The notes: generated by a model from the sequence alone, not told the origin. Positions 10,410 to 19,112 are shown, counted from the first letter of the stretch. The stretch is 64,000 bases of DNA from Niallia sp. XMNu-256 (GCF_036670015.1 NZ_CP137636.1:784501-848500); one strand, 5' to 3'. A program made the numbers and translations.

Positions 10410-11039
10410 TTGTTATTAAATACTAAAAGTACAAAAGAACAAATTTTATCCCTTTTAAAAGTAAATGGCAGTATGACCATTTTAGAGATGGCACATGAAT
10501 TAGAGATCACTGAAATGGCAGTAAGAAGACATATCCAAACGTTAGAGAGAGACAAGCTGATACGTTCAGAAATGAAAAAACAAACGATGGGAAGACCATC
10601 AAAGGTCTATCAATTAGCACAGCAAGGTGAAGACTACTTTCCAAAAAAATATAAAGAGTTTAGTCTAGAACTCCTTCAAGGATTAAAGGAGGCAGGACAG
10701 GAACAGTTACTTCAAGAGATCTTAGTTAAAAATAGAGAGAAACATTACGAACAATATAAATCAGAGTTTGAAGGCAAAACGTTCTCAGAAAAATTAAATC
10801 AATTAGAAAAGATGCAAGAACATGATGGTTATATGCCAAAATTAGAGAATCAGGATGGTACGATCCATTTTAAAGAATTAAACTGTCCGCTAGTTGAGGT
10901 TGCGAAAGAATTCCCACAAATCTGCCAAGCAGAACGAGAGTCCATTGAGAGGTTTTTAGGTGCAGAATTAACAGGCATCACTTCAATGGCAGAAGGGCAT
11001 AGTTGCTGTCATTACACAATTCAAGAAAAGAATAACTAG
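10410..11039 (+). CDS. SufR-like HTH regulator with C-terminal cysteine cluster
   Basis: Predicted transcription factor of 209 aa. The N-terminal winged helix-turn-helix (EQILSLLKVNGSMTILEMAHEL then MAVRRHIQTLERDKLI) is of the DeoR/ArsR-like type seen in SufR. The C-terminus carries Cys159-x12-Cys172, then Cys199-Cys200 in a SCCHYTI context, which resembles the Fe-S-binding signature of SufR repressors. I choose the TTG at 10410 because AAAGGTGAG ends 4 bases upstream; a GTG at 10401 would overlap that ribosome site. It lies 8 kb from the suf operon and between yutE and yutF. An Fe-S sensing role is inferred. Confidence 0.75.
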   Translation: MLLNTKSTKEQILSLLKVNGSMTILEMAHELEITEMAVRRHIQTLERDKLIRSEMKKQTMGRPSKVYQLAQQGEDYFPKKYKEFSLELLQGLKEAGQEQLLQEILVKNREKHYEQYKSEFEGKTFSEKLNQLEKMQEHDGYMPKLENQDGTIHFKELNCPLVEVAKEFPQICQAERESIERFLGAELTGITSMAEGHSCCHYTIQEKNN

Positions 11040-11045
11040 CACCCT

Positions 11046-11090
11046 AAAAAGGAGCCGTACTTGATTTGTATGACTCCTTTTTACTATTTT
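11046..11090 (+). terminator. Terminator after SufR-like gene
   Basis: Inverted repeat AAAAAGGAG / CTCCTTTTT followed by a T-rich tract just after the stop codon. Confidence 0.75.
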
Positions 11091-11122
11091 TCGATTACTA
11101 AGACAAGGTTGGAATGAATAAT

Positions 11123-11887
11123 ATGAAACAGTATAAAGGATACTTAATTGATTTGGATGGGACGATGTATCGGGGAAAGGATGTTATTCAAGAGGCAGCG
11201 GATTTTGTCAATAAATTGCATTTACATCATCTGCCTTACTTATTTGTAACAAATAACTCTTCTAGGACACCCTTACAGGTAGCGGAAAAGCTAAAAAGCT
11301 TTGGGATTGCTGCTGAAGCAGACCAAGTCTTTACAACGAGCCAGGCAACGGCCAACTACATTTATGAACAAAAACAGGATGCAAGTATTTATCTAATTGG
11401 AGAAGAGGGAATCCAACAGGCCATTTTAGAAAAAGGCTTTAAAATGAGTCCTGAACAAGCAGATTATGTAGTGATAGGCATCGATCGATTCATTACTTAT
11501 GAAAAGCTAGCAAACGCTTGTTTAGCTGTTCGAAACGGGGCTGTTTTTATTTCGACGAATAGTGATATTGCGATACCATCGGAAAGAGGCTTAGTACCTG
11601 GAAATGGTGCTTTTACATCTGTGATCGAGGTTTCAACGCAAACCAAACCAATATTTATTGGAAAACCAGAGTCAATCATTATGGAGCAAGCTCTAAAAGT
11701 ACTTGGAACAAAAAAGGAAGAAACACTAATGATCGGTGATAATTATGATACTGACATTATGGCTGGTATGAATGCAGGTATAGATACTTTACTTGTCCAT
11801 ACAGGAGTCACTACGAAGGAATTATTAAAAGGTTATAGACGACAGCCTACCTATGTGCTAGACAGTTTAGTCCAGTTGGAATTATAG
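11123..11887 (+). CDS. yutF: HAD family phosphatase YutF (NagD-like)
   Basis: TIGR01457-type HAD hydrolase, 254 aa from the ATG at 11123. Motif I is DLDGTMYRG near residue 9, motif II TNNSSR near residue 47, and motif III/IV IGDNYDTDIMAG near residue 205. A C2 cap domain lies between. Relatives dephosphorylate nucleotides or sugar phosphates; YutF substrate preference cannot be read from sequence. An ATG nine bases upstream is the alternative start; B. subtilis YutF begins at the equivalent of the later one. Confidence 0.88.
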   Translation: MKQYKGYLIDLDGTMYRGKDVIQEAADFVNKLHLHHLPYLFVTNNSSRTPLQVAEKLKSFGIAAEADQVFTTSQATANYIYEQKQDASIYLIGEEGIQQAILEKGFKMSPEQADYVVIGIDRFITYEKLANACLAVRNGAVFISTNSDIAIPSERGLVPGNGAFTSVIEVSTQTKPIFIGKPESIIMEQALKVLGTKKEETLMIGDNYDTDIMAGMNAGIDTLLVHTGVTTKELLKGYRRQPTYVLDSLVQLEL

Positions 11888-11888
11888 C

Positions 11889-11925
11889 AAAAAGCACGCC
11901 TTTATTGAGCGTGCTTTCTTTACTA
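11889..11925. terminator. Bidirectional terminator yutF/yutG
   Basis: Inverted repeat AAAGCACGC / GCGTGCTTT with a 9-base loop between convergent genes. Confidence 0.8.
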
Positions 11926-11928
11926 AAA

Positions 11929-12432
11929 TTATTCTACATTTTCTATACGATGCGCTAATCTGCTCGAAGCAGCAGCTGCAATTGCCCCTACAATATCATC
12001 AAGAAAGGTATGACATTTTCCAGATGATTTGTCATTTAAATCTTTAAGGATGCCAGGTTTTAATTTATCAATGTAACCATAATTTGTGAAGCCAATTGAA
12101 CCATAAACATTCACAATTGAAAAGGCGAGAACTTCATCCACTCCATACAACCCTTCATCAGTATCGATAATCGTTTGCAGCGGTTCGTCAAGTAATTTTT
12201 TCTCCGCTAACATATCCATTTGAATGCCAGTTATGATCGCATTTTGTACTTCTCTTTTAGAAATGACTCGCTCGACATTATGCAAACAATCTTCCATTTT
12301 TAACTCATCATGGTAATCCTTTTGTAGGAAATAAACAAGCTCGGCAATATCGGTAGTCTTAACGCCTCTTTCACCTAACCACCTTCTTGCTGTTTGTTCA
12401 GTTAAATCTACTTTTTTATTTTCGTTACTCAT
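11929..12432 (-). CDS. yutG: Phosphatidylglycerophosphatase A-like protein YutG
   Basis: 167-aa member of the PgpA family, but of the soluble YutG branch without clear membrane segments. The N-terminal TARRWLGERGVKTTDIAELVY and the C-terminal DDIVGAIAAAASSRLAHRI are conserved. The ATG at 12432 lies 4 bases after AGGTGAATGAG, so I prefer it to the GTG nine bases upstream. In this branch the phosphatase activity is unproven. Confidence 0.85.
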   Translation of the reverse strand: MSNENKKVDLTEQTARRWLGERGVKTTDIAELVYFLQKDYHDELKMEDCLHNVERVISKREVQNAIITGIQMDMLAEKKLLDEPLQTIIDTDEGLYGVDEVLAFSIVNVYGSIGFTNYGYIDKLKPGILKDLNDKSSGKCHTFLDDIVGAIAAAASSRLAHRIENVE

Positions 12433-12670
12433 CTCATTCACCTATTTTCTTAAAAATATTTGTTTCAGCCTCTTTTTCTAGGGTTTCAACATTTTCTCCA
12501 CCTATTCAGTATTCAAGAATGTCTCAAATTTATTAGGGTTATGACATAGATATAAAATATGAACATTACAAAAAGATTGAATATTGATTGGGAAGGAGGG
12601 TATTAAGCAATATTTTACCAATAATTTTGTTATCTGACCAAGATTTCAACTTAAAAAGGGGTGTTTGGGC

Positions 12671-13672
12671 ATGTTTCAAAAAATTTTGAAGCAGCATTTT
12701 GGAATTGATGCAATTGAGAGTTCTGCTGTTGGACGTTATCAATCGTGTAAGAATGACCATCAACGATTTGTATTAGTACCAGTCAATCAGAAGGATGATA
12801 AAGAATTATTAGAGTTGGAGCAAATTGCAAATCATTTTATAAATGCAGGTGATTCATCTGTGGGGATATTTTTACCAACAAAAGAAAATCAACGAATTTT
12901 AGAAATTGAATCAAGTAAATATTGTGTTTTATACTGGGATGAAAAGCAGCAACGCTCCTCAACACGGATAGGTAGAAGGTTAGCAAAATTCCATTATCGG
13001 GGAAGAATGATTTCGTTTCCTGTTCAAAAAATAAGTAGAATTGGCCAATGGAAAAGTCTTTGGGAAAAACGAATCGATCAGATGGAAATGTTCTGGAAAG
13101 AGAGGATGCAACATGAGCCTGATCATGAATTTGATCGTATGTTTTTTGAGTCCTTTCCCTATTATATGGCAATGACTGAAAATGCGATTCAATATTTAGT
13201 CGACACAGAACTTGATGATGAACCACGTGAATCTGACTATGGGACCATTTGTCATATACGCTTTTCATCACAGACTTGGGGCAGTCAAGTGATGATGAAA
13301 GATCCATTTGACTGGGTGCTAGATCATTGCAGCAGAGACTTAGCTGAATGGACGAGAGAACAATATTTTAACCAATTTCAAACCTATGAGCATGAAGTTC
13401 AACGGTTTTATAGCGAATATCAAACGGTAAATCGACTAAGCTCTTTTTCTTGGAGGTTATTATACGCTAGAATCCTATTTCCCTTACACTATGTGGATTG
13501 TATTGAGGAGTATTATTCCACCCCATCAGAACAGAAAAAGCATGTATTATCAGATCGATTAGAAAAATTTCTACAAAGATCCAATGACCATGAACAATTT
13601 TTAAGATCATTTTTTCAAATGGTTAATGTCCCTGTACGACACCAAAACATTCCGAGAATTGATTGGCTTTAG
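12671..13672 (+). CDS. yutH: Spore coat-associated protein YutH
   Basis: YutH is a spore coat protein of the CotS/CotI-like kinase-fold family. The 333-aa length is right. The C-terminal half holds GTICHIRF near residue 195 and DPFDWVLDHCSRDLAEW, corresponding to the kinase catalytic-loop region in CotS-type proteins, though canonical kinase residues look poorly kept. The ATG at 12671 follows AAAAAGGGGTG at 8 bases. Expected to be expressed in the mother cell late in sporulation. Monocistronic, with a hairpin behind it. Confidence 0.82.
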   Translation: MFQKILKQHFGIDAIESSAVGRYQSCKNDHQRFVLVPVNQKDDKELLELEQIANHFINAGDSSVGIFLPTKENQRILEIESSKYCVLYWDEKQQRSSTRIGRRLAKFHYRGRMISFPVQKISRIGQWKSLWEKRIDQMEMFWKERMQHEPDHEFDRMFFESFPYYMAMTENAIQYLVDTELDDEPRESDYGTICHIRFSSQTWGSQVMMKDPFDWVLDHCSRDLAEWTREQYFNQFQTYEHEVQRFYSEYQTVNRLSSFSWRLLYARILFPLHYVDCIEEYYSTPSEQKKHVLSDRLEKFLQRSNDHEQFLRSFFQMVNVPVRHQNIPRIDWL

Positions 13673-13686
13673 TTTTTTGATTTTTG

Positions 13687-13720
13687 AAAGGAGAAGATCT
13701 AGTGGTTTTCTCCTTTTTAT
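13687..13720 (+). terminator. Terminator after yutH
   Basis: Inverted repeat AAAGGAGAA / TTCTCCTTT followed by TTTAT. Confidence 0.7.
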
Positions 13721-13954
13721 TAATTAAATTATTATAAGAATATAATTTGAAAGAGGGTTAAATTTAATCATATATAAGATTATATGGTAAAATGGGAAAA
13801 TAAAGAAAAGAAAAATTTATAAATATCTTTCGCAAGAGACAACGCTTACATAGGAAATTATCCCTTGTAAAACCGTCTTATTAACACTATAATGTCTACT
13901 ATAGAAATACAATTGTTCATTTAAAGAGTACATTTTTCAGAGGGAGAGGTAGTC

Positions 13955-15253
13955 ATGAAAGAAATCTCGATCGGTTTATTAGGGTTAGGTACGGTTGGTT
14001 CAGGTGTAGTAAAAATCATTGAGAACCATCAGGATAAATTGATGCATCAGGTAGGATGCCCGGTTAAAGTTAAAAAAGTTTTAGTGAGAGATATTAAAAA
14101 GTATAGTGAAAATGGTTTTCAGGCATCCCTATTAACAACAGATGTTGATGAAATATTAAATGATCCGGAAATAGATATTATTGTTGAAGTCATGGGCGGT
14201 ATTGAGCAAACGAGGGAATACTTGTTACAAGCATTTCATAATAAAAAACATGTCGTTACAGCTAACAAGGATTTAATGGCACTTCATGGAGGAGAACTAT
14301 TAAAAACGGCATCTGAAAATAATTGTGATTTATTTTTTGAAGCAAGTGTTGCCGGTGGAATTCCAATTTTAAGAAGTATAACAGAGGGATTATCTTCTGA
14401 TAAAATTGTAAATATTATGGGGATTGTGAATGGAACAACGAACTTTATCCTTACTAAAATGAGTCAAAATGGTGCTGCTTATGAAGAAGTATTAAAGCAA
14501 GCACAGGAACTTGGCTTTGCTGAAGCGGATCCAACTTCTGACGTGGAAGGTTTGGATGCAGCTAGAAAAATGGTAATCCTTGCAACATTAGGCTTCTCTA
14601 TGGAAGTTAACTTAGAAGATGTTTCTGTCCAAGGAATTACAGGGGTAACGGAAGAGGATATCCAATATGGAAAGCAACTGGGATATACAATGAAACTCAT
14701 CGGAATTGCCAAACTTGATGGCGATAAAGTAGAGGTGAGTGTTCAACCGACCTTCTTAGCTGATACACATCCATTGGCATCTGTTCAAAATGAATATAAT
14801 GCTGTTTATGTTTGCGGGGAAGCAGTTGGTGAAACGATGTTTTACGGTCCTGGAGCAGGAAGCTTACCGACTGCCACTTCGATTGTAGCTGACTTAGTAG
14901 CAGTGATGAAGAATATTCGATCAGGCGTAAACGGAATAAGCAATATCGCTCCACAATATCCAAAGCAGTTAAAAACAGCTGACGAAATGTTTTCAAAGTA
15001 TTTCTTACGCTTGCATGTTGCCGATGAAGCGGGTGTATTTGCAAAAATAACTTCTCTGTTTGCAGAGCATGGCATTAGTTTTGAAAAAATACTTCAATTG
15101 CCTGTTGTCAAACGCGAAGTGGCTGAGATCGTACTAGTGACCCACCATGCTTCGAAACAGGCTTATGAGGATGTATTAGTTCAATTAAATGATTTATCAT
15201 CTGTTAAACAAATCAAAAGCTCGTATCGAGTAGAGAGAGGTTCTATTCAATAA
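13955..15253 (+). CDS. hom: Homoserine dehydrogenase
   Basis: NAD(P)-dependent reduction of aspartate semialdehyde to homoserine, the branch point to threonine and methionine. The 432 aa comprise an N-terminal Rossmann domain (GLLGLGTVGSGVV), the catalytic domain with GIVNGTTNFIL and EGLDAARK, and a C-terminal ACT domain (FLRLHVADEAGVFAKITSLFAEHGI) for feedback control. AGGGAGAGG precedes the ATG. In B. subtilis thrC then thrB follow; here thrC is missing and an interspersed repeat starts at the hom stop codon. Confidence 0.97.
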   Translation: MKEISIGLLGLGTVGSGVVKIIENHQDKLMHQVGCPVKVKKVLVRDIKKYSENGFQASLLTTDVDEILNDPEIDIIVEVMGGIEQTREYLLQAFHNKKHVVTANKDLMALHGGELLKTASENNCDLFFEASVAGGIPILRSITEGLSSDKIVNIMGIVNGTTNFILTKMSQNGAAYEEVLKQAQELGFAEADPTSDVEGLDAARKMVILATLGFSMEVNLEDVSVQGITGVTEEDIQYGKQLGYTMKLIGIAKLDGDKVEVSVQPTFLADTHPLASVQNEYNAVYVCGEAVGETMFYGPGAGSLPTATSIVADLVAVMKNIRSGVNGISNIAPQYPKQLKTADEMFSKYFLRLHVADEAGVFAKITSLFAEHGISFEKILQLPVVKREVAEIVLVTHHASKQAYEDVLVQLNDLSSVKQIKSSYRVERGSIQ

Positions 15254-15350
15254 AGTGAAACTTCATTAGTGGGGAGTTTCTTTCATCCCCCCACTTATCT
15301 TTTATTATTACTCAGAATTTAGAGCAAGGGTCTTACTATTCGTTAAGCTG
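15251..15350 (+). repeat. Interspersed structured repeat, copy A (short form)
   Basis: Begins at the hom stop codon with TAAAGTGAAACTTC, then a hairpin AGTGGGG / CCCCACT around a TTTCTTTCAT loop, then a conserved tail (TTATTACTCAGAAT, GGGTCTTACT, CGTTAAGC). It matches copies B to E in this window but lacks the ~100-base middle part with the CACAGAC hairpin. It lies where thrC is found in relatives. Confidence 0.8.
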
Positions 15351-15461
15351 ATAAAAAACTATGGGTTTAAAGAGATAGAACGGATGTAGGTTAGATCTAG
15401 TCAGTAAAGGGACCTCATGATGAAAGGGAAGTAAGTGATTTTATAAAGGGAGCGTTTAAGT

Positions 15462-16373
15462 ATGAGCACCAGTGACATGTTTATGATAAAGGTACCTGCC
15501 AGTACGGCCAATTTAGGCCCTGGTTTTGATTCGATTGGAATGGCACTAAACCTTTATTTAACCCTTGAAGTGGAATTAGCTGATAAATGGGAAGTAATCC
15601 CTTTATCGGAGGAAATGGAGATTTTTCCAAAAGATGAGAATAATTTTATTATAAAAATCGCTACAGAAACTGCAGTTAAATACGGAAAGATATTGCCACC
15701 AGCAAGGGTGAAGGTAAAAAGTGACATTCCATTAGCAAGAGGGTTAGGCTCAAGTGCATCAGCAATAGTTGCAGGCATTGAGCTGGCAGATTCGCTTTGT
15801 CAGTTAAATCTATCTAGACAAGAAAAATTTGAAATTGCCTCTGAAGTGGAAGGACATCCAGATAATGCCGGAGCTTCTGTTTTTGGTGGGCTGTTAATTG
15901 CTTGTCAGTCAAGTGATTCTGTTGATGCGATTGTTGAACATAACGTAGATTTTGAAATTGTTGCAGTTGTTCCAAGAGAAGAGTTACTCACGAAAACAGC
16001 AAGAGGAGTGCTACCTGAAGAGCTTTCATTTGGTCAAGCTGTGTCGGCAGGCGCTGTGTCTAATGTGTTAGTAGCGGCTTTATTAAAAAAGAACTATCGG
16101 TTGGCTGGAAAAATGATGAAGAAAGATCTTTATCATCAACCATACAGAAGAGAGCTGGTTCCACATATGGCAATAATTGAAGAAAAAGCACCCGCATTCG
16201 GAGCTTTTGGCGTTGCTTTAAGTGGTGCAGGCCCAACAATCCTTTGCTTTGTAGAACCTGGTAAAAGTCAGTCTGTTATTTCCGGACTTCAAGAGACACT
16301 ATCAGATATGGATTATTTATCATTAAAAGTAGATCAAGCAGGAAGTAAAGTTTTTTCAATGAGTGGAATTTAA
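15462..16373 (+). CDS. thrB: Homoserine kinase
   Basis: GHMP-family kinase making O-phosphohomoserine in threonine synthesis. The 303-aa protein starts with KVPASTANLGPGFDSIG, has the ATP-binding LARGLGSSASA near residue 87, and the C-terminal ALSGAGPTILCF. AAAGGGAGCG precedes the ATG. The next step, threonine synthase, is not in this window, so thrC must be elsewhere or lost. Another interspersed repeat copy begins at the stop codon. Confidence 0.97.
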   Translation: MSTSDMFMIKVPASTANLGPGFDSIGMALNLYLTLEVELADKWEVIPLSEEMEIFPKDENNFIIKIATETAVKYGKILPPARVKVKSDIPLARGLGSSASAIVAGIELADSLCQLNLSRQEKFEIASEVEGHPDNAGASVFGGLLIACQSSDSVDAIVEHNVDFEIVAVVPREELLTKTARGVLPEELSFGQAVSAGAVSNVLVAALLKKNYRLAGKMMKKDLYHQPYRRELVPHMAIIEEKAPAFGAFGVALSGAGPTILCFVEPGKSQSVISGLQETLSDMDYLSLKVDQAGSKVFSMSGI

Positions 16374-16571
16374 TAAGGTGAAAAGTCTATCAGTAGGGGG
16401 TTCCTTCCATCCCCACTGATGGAAAGTCCGAGGACACAGCTTGCTGGTCACGTAGACGTTGCTGTAGGCGTATGTCATTATTTTGGAGCTAAACGGGAGT
16501 TGCCTCTCACTTATCTTCTATTATTGCAATCAGAATCTTAAGGTGTGGCTCTTACTGCCTATTTGCTGATT
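16371..16571 (+). repeat. Interspersed structured repeat, copy B (full form, diverged)
   Basis: Starts at the thrB stop with TAATAAGGTGAAAAGTC. The 5' hairpin is ATCAGTAGGGG / CCCCACTGAT. The middle segment GACGTTGCTGTAGGCGTAT and the tail (CTTATCTTCTATTATTG, AGAATCTTAAGG, GGCTCTTACT) align with copies D and E. The outer CACAGAC stem is degraded in this copy. Confidence 0.8.
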
Positions 16572-16575
16572 AAAA

Positions 16576-16606
16576 AAAGCGACCTTAGTGAAAAAAGGTC
16601 GCTTAC
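16576..16606 (-). terminator. Terminator of yutI
   Basis: Inverted repeat AAGCGACCTT / AAGGTCGCTT; on the minus strand it is followed by seven T residues, 5 bases after the yutI stop. Confidence 0.8.
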
Positions 16607-16610
16607 CAAA

Positions 16611-16850
16611 TTAGAATACTTGTTCTACTTCAACTATACCAGGAACTTCTTCAACAAGAGCACGCTCAATTCCAGCCTTTAAAGTAATTGTTGAACTAGG
16701 GCAGGTACCGCAAGCACCAAGCAAACGTAATTTAACAATTCCGTCCTCTACATCGATTAATTCACAATCTCCTCCATCACGAAGAAGGAATGGGCGTAAT
16801 TTATCTAGTACCTCTTGAACTTGCTGAACCAATTGTTGTTGTTCTGACAT
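16611..16850 (-). CDS. yutI: NifU C-terminal-domain protein YutI (Fe-S carrier)
   Basis: 79-aa protein consisting only of the NifU C-terminal domain (Nfu type), which binds a 4Fe-4S cluster between two subunits through the CGTCPSS motif near residue 55, and delivers it to target apoproteins. [17 protein letters not shown] is the family opening. The ATG at 16850 follows AAAGGAG by 8 bases; eight upstream codons are in frame but unlikely. Part of the window's iron-sulfur gene set. Confidence 0.92.
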   Translation of the reverse strand: MSEQQQLVQQVQEVLDKLRPFLLRDGGDCELIDVEDGIVKLRLLGACGTCPSSTITLKAGIERALVEEVPGIVEVEQVF

Positions 16851-16949
16851 ATTATCGACTCCTTTCATATACACTATTATACTGAGATGAGAATGAAAAA
16901 GCTACAAATGAGAATCGAAAACCAAACAATTCCAGTAAATCTTTATTTG

Positions 16950-18014
16950 TTAGCCACGATGGTATTTATACATCCATAGAATACCAGACTTTAGTAGGCG
17001 GGCTACTCGTCCAGTTACCGCTTTTTCATTGACAAGGCCGAAGCCATGTTTTTTACCTAATGAGCCTAGGATCCCTTTTAATTTAATAACTGGTAGTGTT
17101 TCTGGAAGTTCTTCTCGATTCCAACGTTTTAATAGAATTTGAACAATTTGCTCACCTTGTCCTTCTGCGAGTTGTGCACTTGGTGCATGTGGAAGGCTAG
17201 CACAGTCTCCTACTACATACACATGTTCATTATTTGGAATATTATGGTGTTTCGTTAACACAACTCTTCCTTGTTTATCCTTTTCAACATCCATTTCCCG
17301 GACAATTCGATTTGGCTGAACTCCAGCTGTCCACACAATGGCGTCACTAGAAATTGGCTCATCATGATTATATAGTAGATTTTCTTCAACTCTTGTAATA
17401 TTGGAGTTGCTGACAATATCTACTCCATTATTATCAAACCAGTTTTGTACATAGGTACTTAGTTTAACAGGGAAGGCGGATAAAATATAATTGCCACGGT
17501 CAAATAATTTAACTTTTAGATCAGGGCGACTTTCAACAAGTTCAGATGCAAGTTCTACGCCACTTAAGCCGGCACCAACGATGGAAACAATTGAACCAGG
17601 GGCCAGGTTATTTAATGCTTGATACGTACTTCGAGACTTTTCAATTGTCTGGATGCTGTAAGTAAACTTATCTGCACCCGGTACATTATGATACTTATCT
17701 TCACAACCAAGACCAATAATCAGGTCATCGTACGTGACATCTGCTTCATTTTCAAGGACAATCTTTTTCCCTTCAAGGTCAATCTTTACAATTTCCGCAT
17801 AGATGATTTTTAACTTAGGATTTTCTGGGAATGGTACTCGTACATCTTGGTCTGAAATCGTTCCTGCAGCAAGTGCATAAAATTCCGTTTTTAGACTGTG
17901 ATATGGTGCACGATCAATTAGAGTAACAGAAACATCATCAGGTAATTGAGGCAGCAAACGATCTAGAATTCTAATACCGCCATATCCGCCACCAAGTATA
18001 ACCAGATTCTTCAT
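16950..18014 (-). CDS. yutJ: NDH-2-like FAD-dependent NADH dehydrogenase YutJ
   Basis: Type II NADH:quinone oxidoreductase family, 354 aa, a peripheral membrane flavoprotein. The FAD motif LGGGYGGIRIL is at the N-terminus, the NADH motif VGAGLSGVELASEL near residue 150, and WTAGVQPN plus VYVVGDCASL in the C-terminal half. The protein is shorter than Ndh (about 390-400 aa) and may lack part of the membrane-anchoring C-terminus. In B. subtilis yutJ is one of three NDH-2 paralogues. The 390-base upstream gap probably holds its promoter. Confidence 0.88.
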   Translation of the reverse strand: MKNLVILGGGYGGIRILDRLLPQLPDDVSVTLIDRAPYHSLKTEFYALAAGTISDQDVRVPFPENPKLKIIYAEIVKIDLEGKKIVLENEADVTYDDLIIGLGCEDKYHNVPGADKFTYSIQTIEKSRSTYQALNNLAPGSIVSIVGAGLSGVELASELVESRPDLKVKLFDRGNYILSAFPVKLSTYVQNWFDNNGVDIVSNSNITRVEENLLYNHDEPISSDAIVWTAGVQPNRIVREMDVEKDKQGRVVLTKHHNIPNNEHVYVVGDCASLPHAPSAQLAEGQGEQIVQILLKRWNREELPETLPVIKLKGILGSLGKKHGFGLVNEKAVTGRVARLLKSGILWMYKYHRG

Positions 18015-18401
18015 TTATCATTTCCCCTTTTTTCGTTCATCCTTACTACGTTCTATGGAATATAATTGATGAACGATATTCTTTTAGTGAATGTAATACA
18101 AATGGATTGTGTATGGATGTTTATTTATATTAATATTATTTTATTGTGATTAACATTTTTTAAAGCGCTCTCAAAATTATATTGTAATAATAAGTTATCG
18201 CTTATAAATGTCCGCATATAAGCAAAGTATAACGAAATTGTGACAAAATAACAACAGTTTTAAGGCTTTTTTATGACGGTAAAAATATTAATATAATATT
18301 TTTAGAGTATAGAAAAAATAAAATAGATTCTATCTATAGAAAAGTATTTGTCATAATCTCTGTATGCAAGTAAAATTGACTCATGAATATGGAGTGAAAA
18401 T
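18015..18401. other. AT-rich divergent intergenic region between yutJ and DUF1450 gene
   Basis: No gene, hairpin terminator or repeat is seen in these 387 bases. A cre-like site (TTAAAGCGCTCTCA, one mismatch at the G of the consensus) lies at 18160-18173 and could bring carbon catabolite control to yutJ; this is a weak prediction. The rest is A/T tracts that would serve divergent promoters. Confidence 0.4.
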
Positions 18402-18638
18402 ATGAGAAACACAATCATAGAATTTTGTATTAGCAATTTAGCAAACGGATCACAAAAAGCTAGATACATTTTAGAAAGAGATCCCAACCTGGATATTGTT
18501 GAATATGGCTGTTTAAGTAACTGTGGAAAGTGTAATCATACTTTTTATGCACTTGTAAATGGTGAAGTAGTAATGGGAGAAAGTCCTGAACAACTTGTAG
18601 AAAACATTTATGAATTTATCGACGGAATCCCCCTTTAA
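18402..18638 (+). CDS. yuzB: DUF1450 family protein, YuzB-like (first copy)
   Basis: 78-aa DUF1450 protein. The conserved part is a pair of cysteines in YGCLSNCGKCNHTFYALVNG near residue 35, arranged as in thioredoxin-fold 2Fe-2S-like or small metal-binding proteins, followed by a short helix. A GGAGTGAAA ribosome site precedes the ATG. A second DUF1450 gene lies at 24487-24759 on the other strand. Function unknown; the position among Fe-S genes is suggestive only. Confidence 0.82.
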   Translation: MRNTIIEFCISNLANGSQKARYILERDPNLDIVEYGCLSNCGKCNHTFYALVNGEVVMGESPEQLVENIYEFIDGIPL

Positions 18639-18683
18639 TTCATAGGGCTAAAGGAATATTTGGAATTCCACTTCTTTGCAGAT

Positions 18684-18713
18684 TTGTTGTGAGTCAAAGT
18701 CGAAGTGTATATA
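18684..18713 (+). promoter_or_regulatory. Probable sigma-A promoter of yutM
   Basis: TTGTTG at 18684 and TATAAT at 18708 with an 18-base spacer, about 33 bases before the yutM ATG. Confidence 0.45.
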
Positions 18714-18745
18714 ATAGACTATAAGTAAAAAGAGGAGGAAAAAAA

Positions 18746-19108
18746 ATGACTGAAACAGTTAAAATTACCGAAGCAGCGGCTCTTCAAATAAAAGATATGA
18801 TGAAACAAAATGAGGAAGAAGGTTCATTTCTACGAGTAGCCGTTAATGGTGGCGGATGCAGCGGCTTAACATATGGAATGGGTTTTGTACCGGAAGCAGA
18901 AGAAAATGACCTTACTTTTCAATTGCAAGGACTACAAGTGGTTGTAAATAAAGATGATGCAGCCATCTTAAGTGGCACAGTTATTGATTACAAAGAAACT
19001 CTTATGGGTGGCGGTTTCACCATCGACAATCCGAATGCTATTGCTTCTTGTGGCTGTGGATCAAGTTTCCGCACAGCAACAGCAGCGGGTACACCTGAAG
19101 AATGTTAA
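18746..19108 (+). CDS. yutM: A-type Fe-S carrier YutM (HesB/IscA/SufA family)
   Basis: 120-aa A-type carrier that receives clusters from the SUF scaffold and delivers them, mainly 4Fe-4S, to client enzymes. The three ligand cysteines are present: GGGCSGLTYG near residue 38 and CGCGSSF near residue 107. AGAGGAGG precedes the ATG. It is the only A-type carrier in the window and complements the suf genes at its start. Confidence 0.93.
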   Translation: MTETVKITEAAALQIKDMMKQNEEEGSFLRVAVNGGGCSGLTYGMGFVPEAEENDLTFQLQGLQVVVNKDDAAILSGTVIDYKETLMGGGFTIDNPNAIASCGCGSSFRTATAAGTPEEC

Positions 19109-19112
19109 TAGT

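Noticed and set aside
13721-13954. T-box or threonine attenuator upstream of hom
   Set aside because: No conserved T-box sequence, leader peptide with Thr codons or terminator could be found.
16371-16571. RNase P RNA or other housekeeping RNA because of GGAAAGTCC and GAGGAC
   Set aside because: The match is limited to a few bases; the segment aligns far better with the interspersed repeat copies and lacks P RNA core elements.
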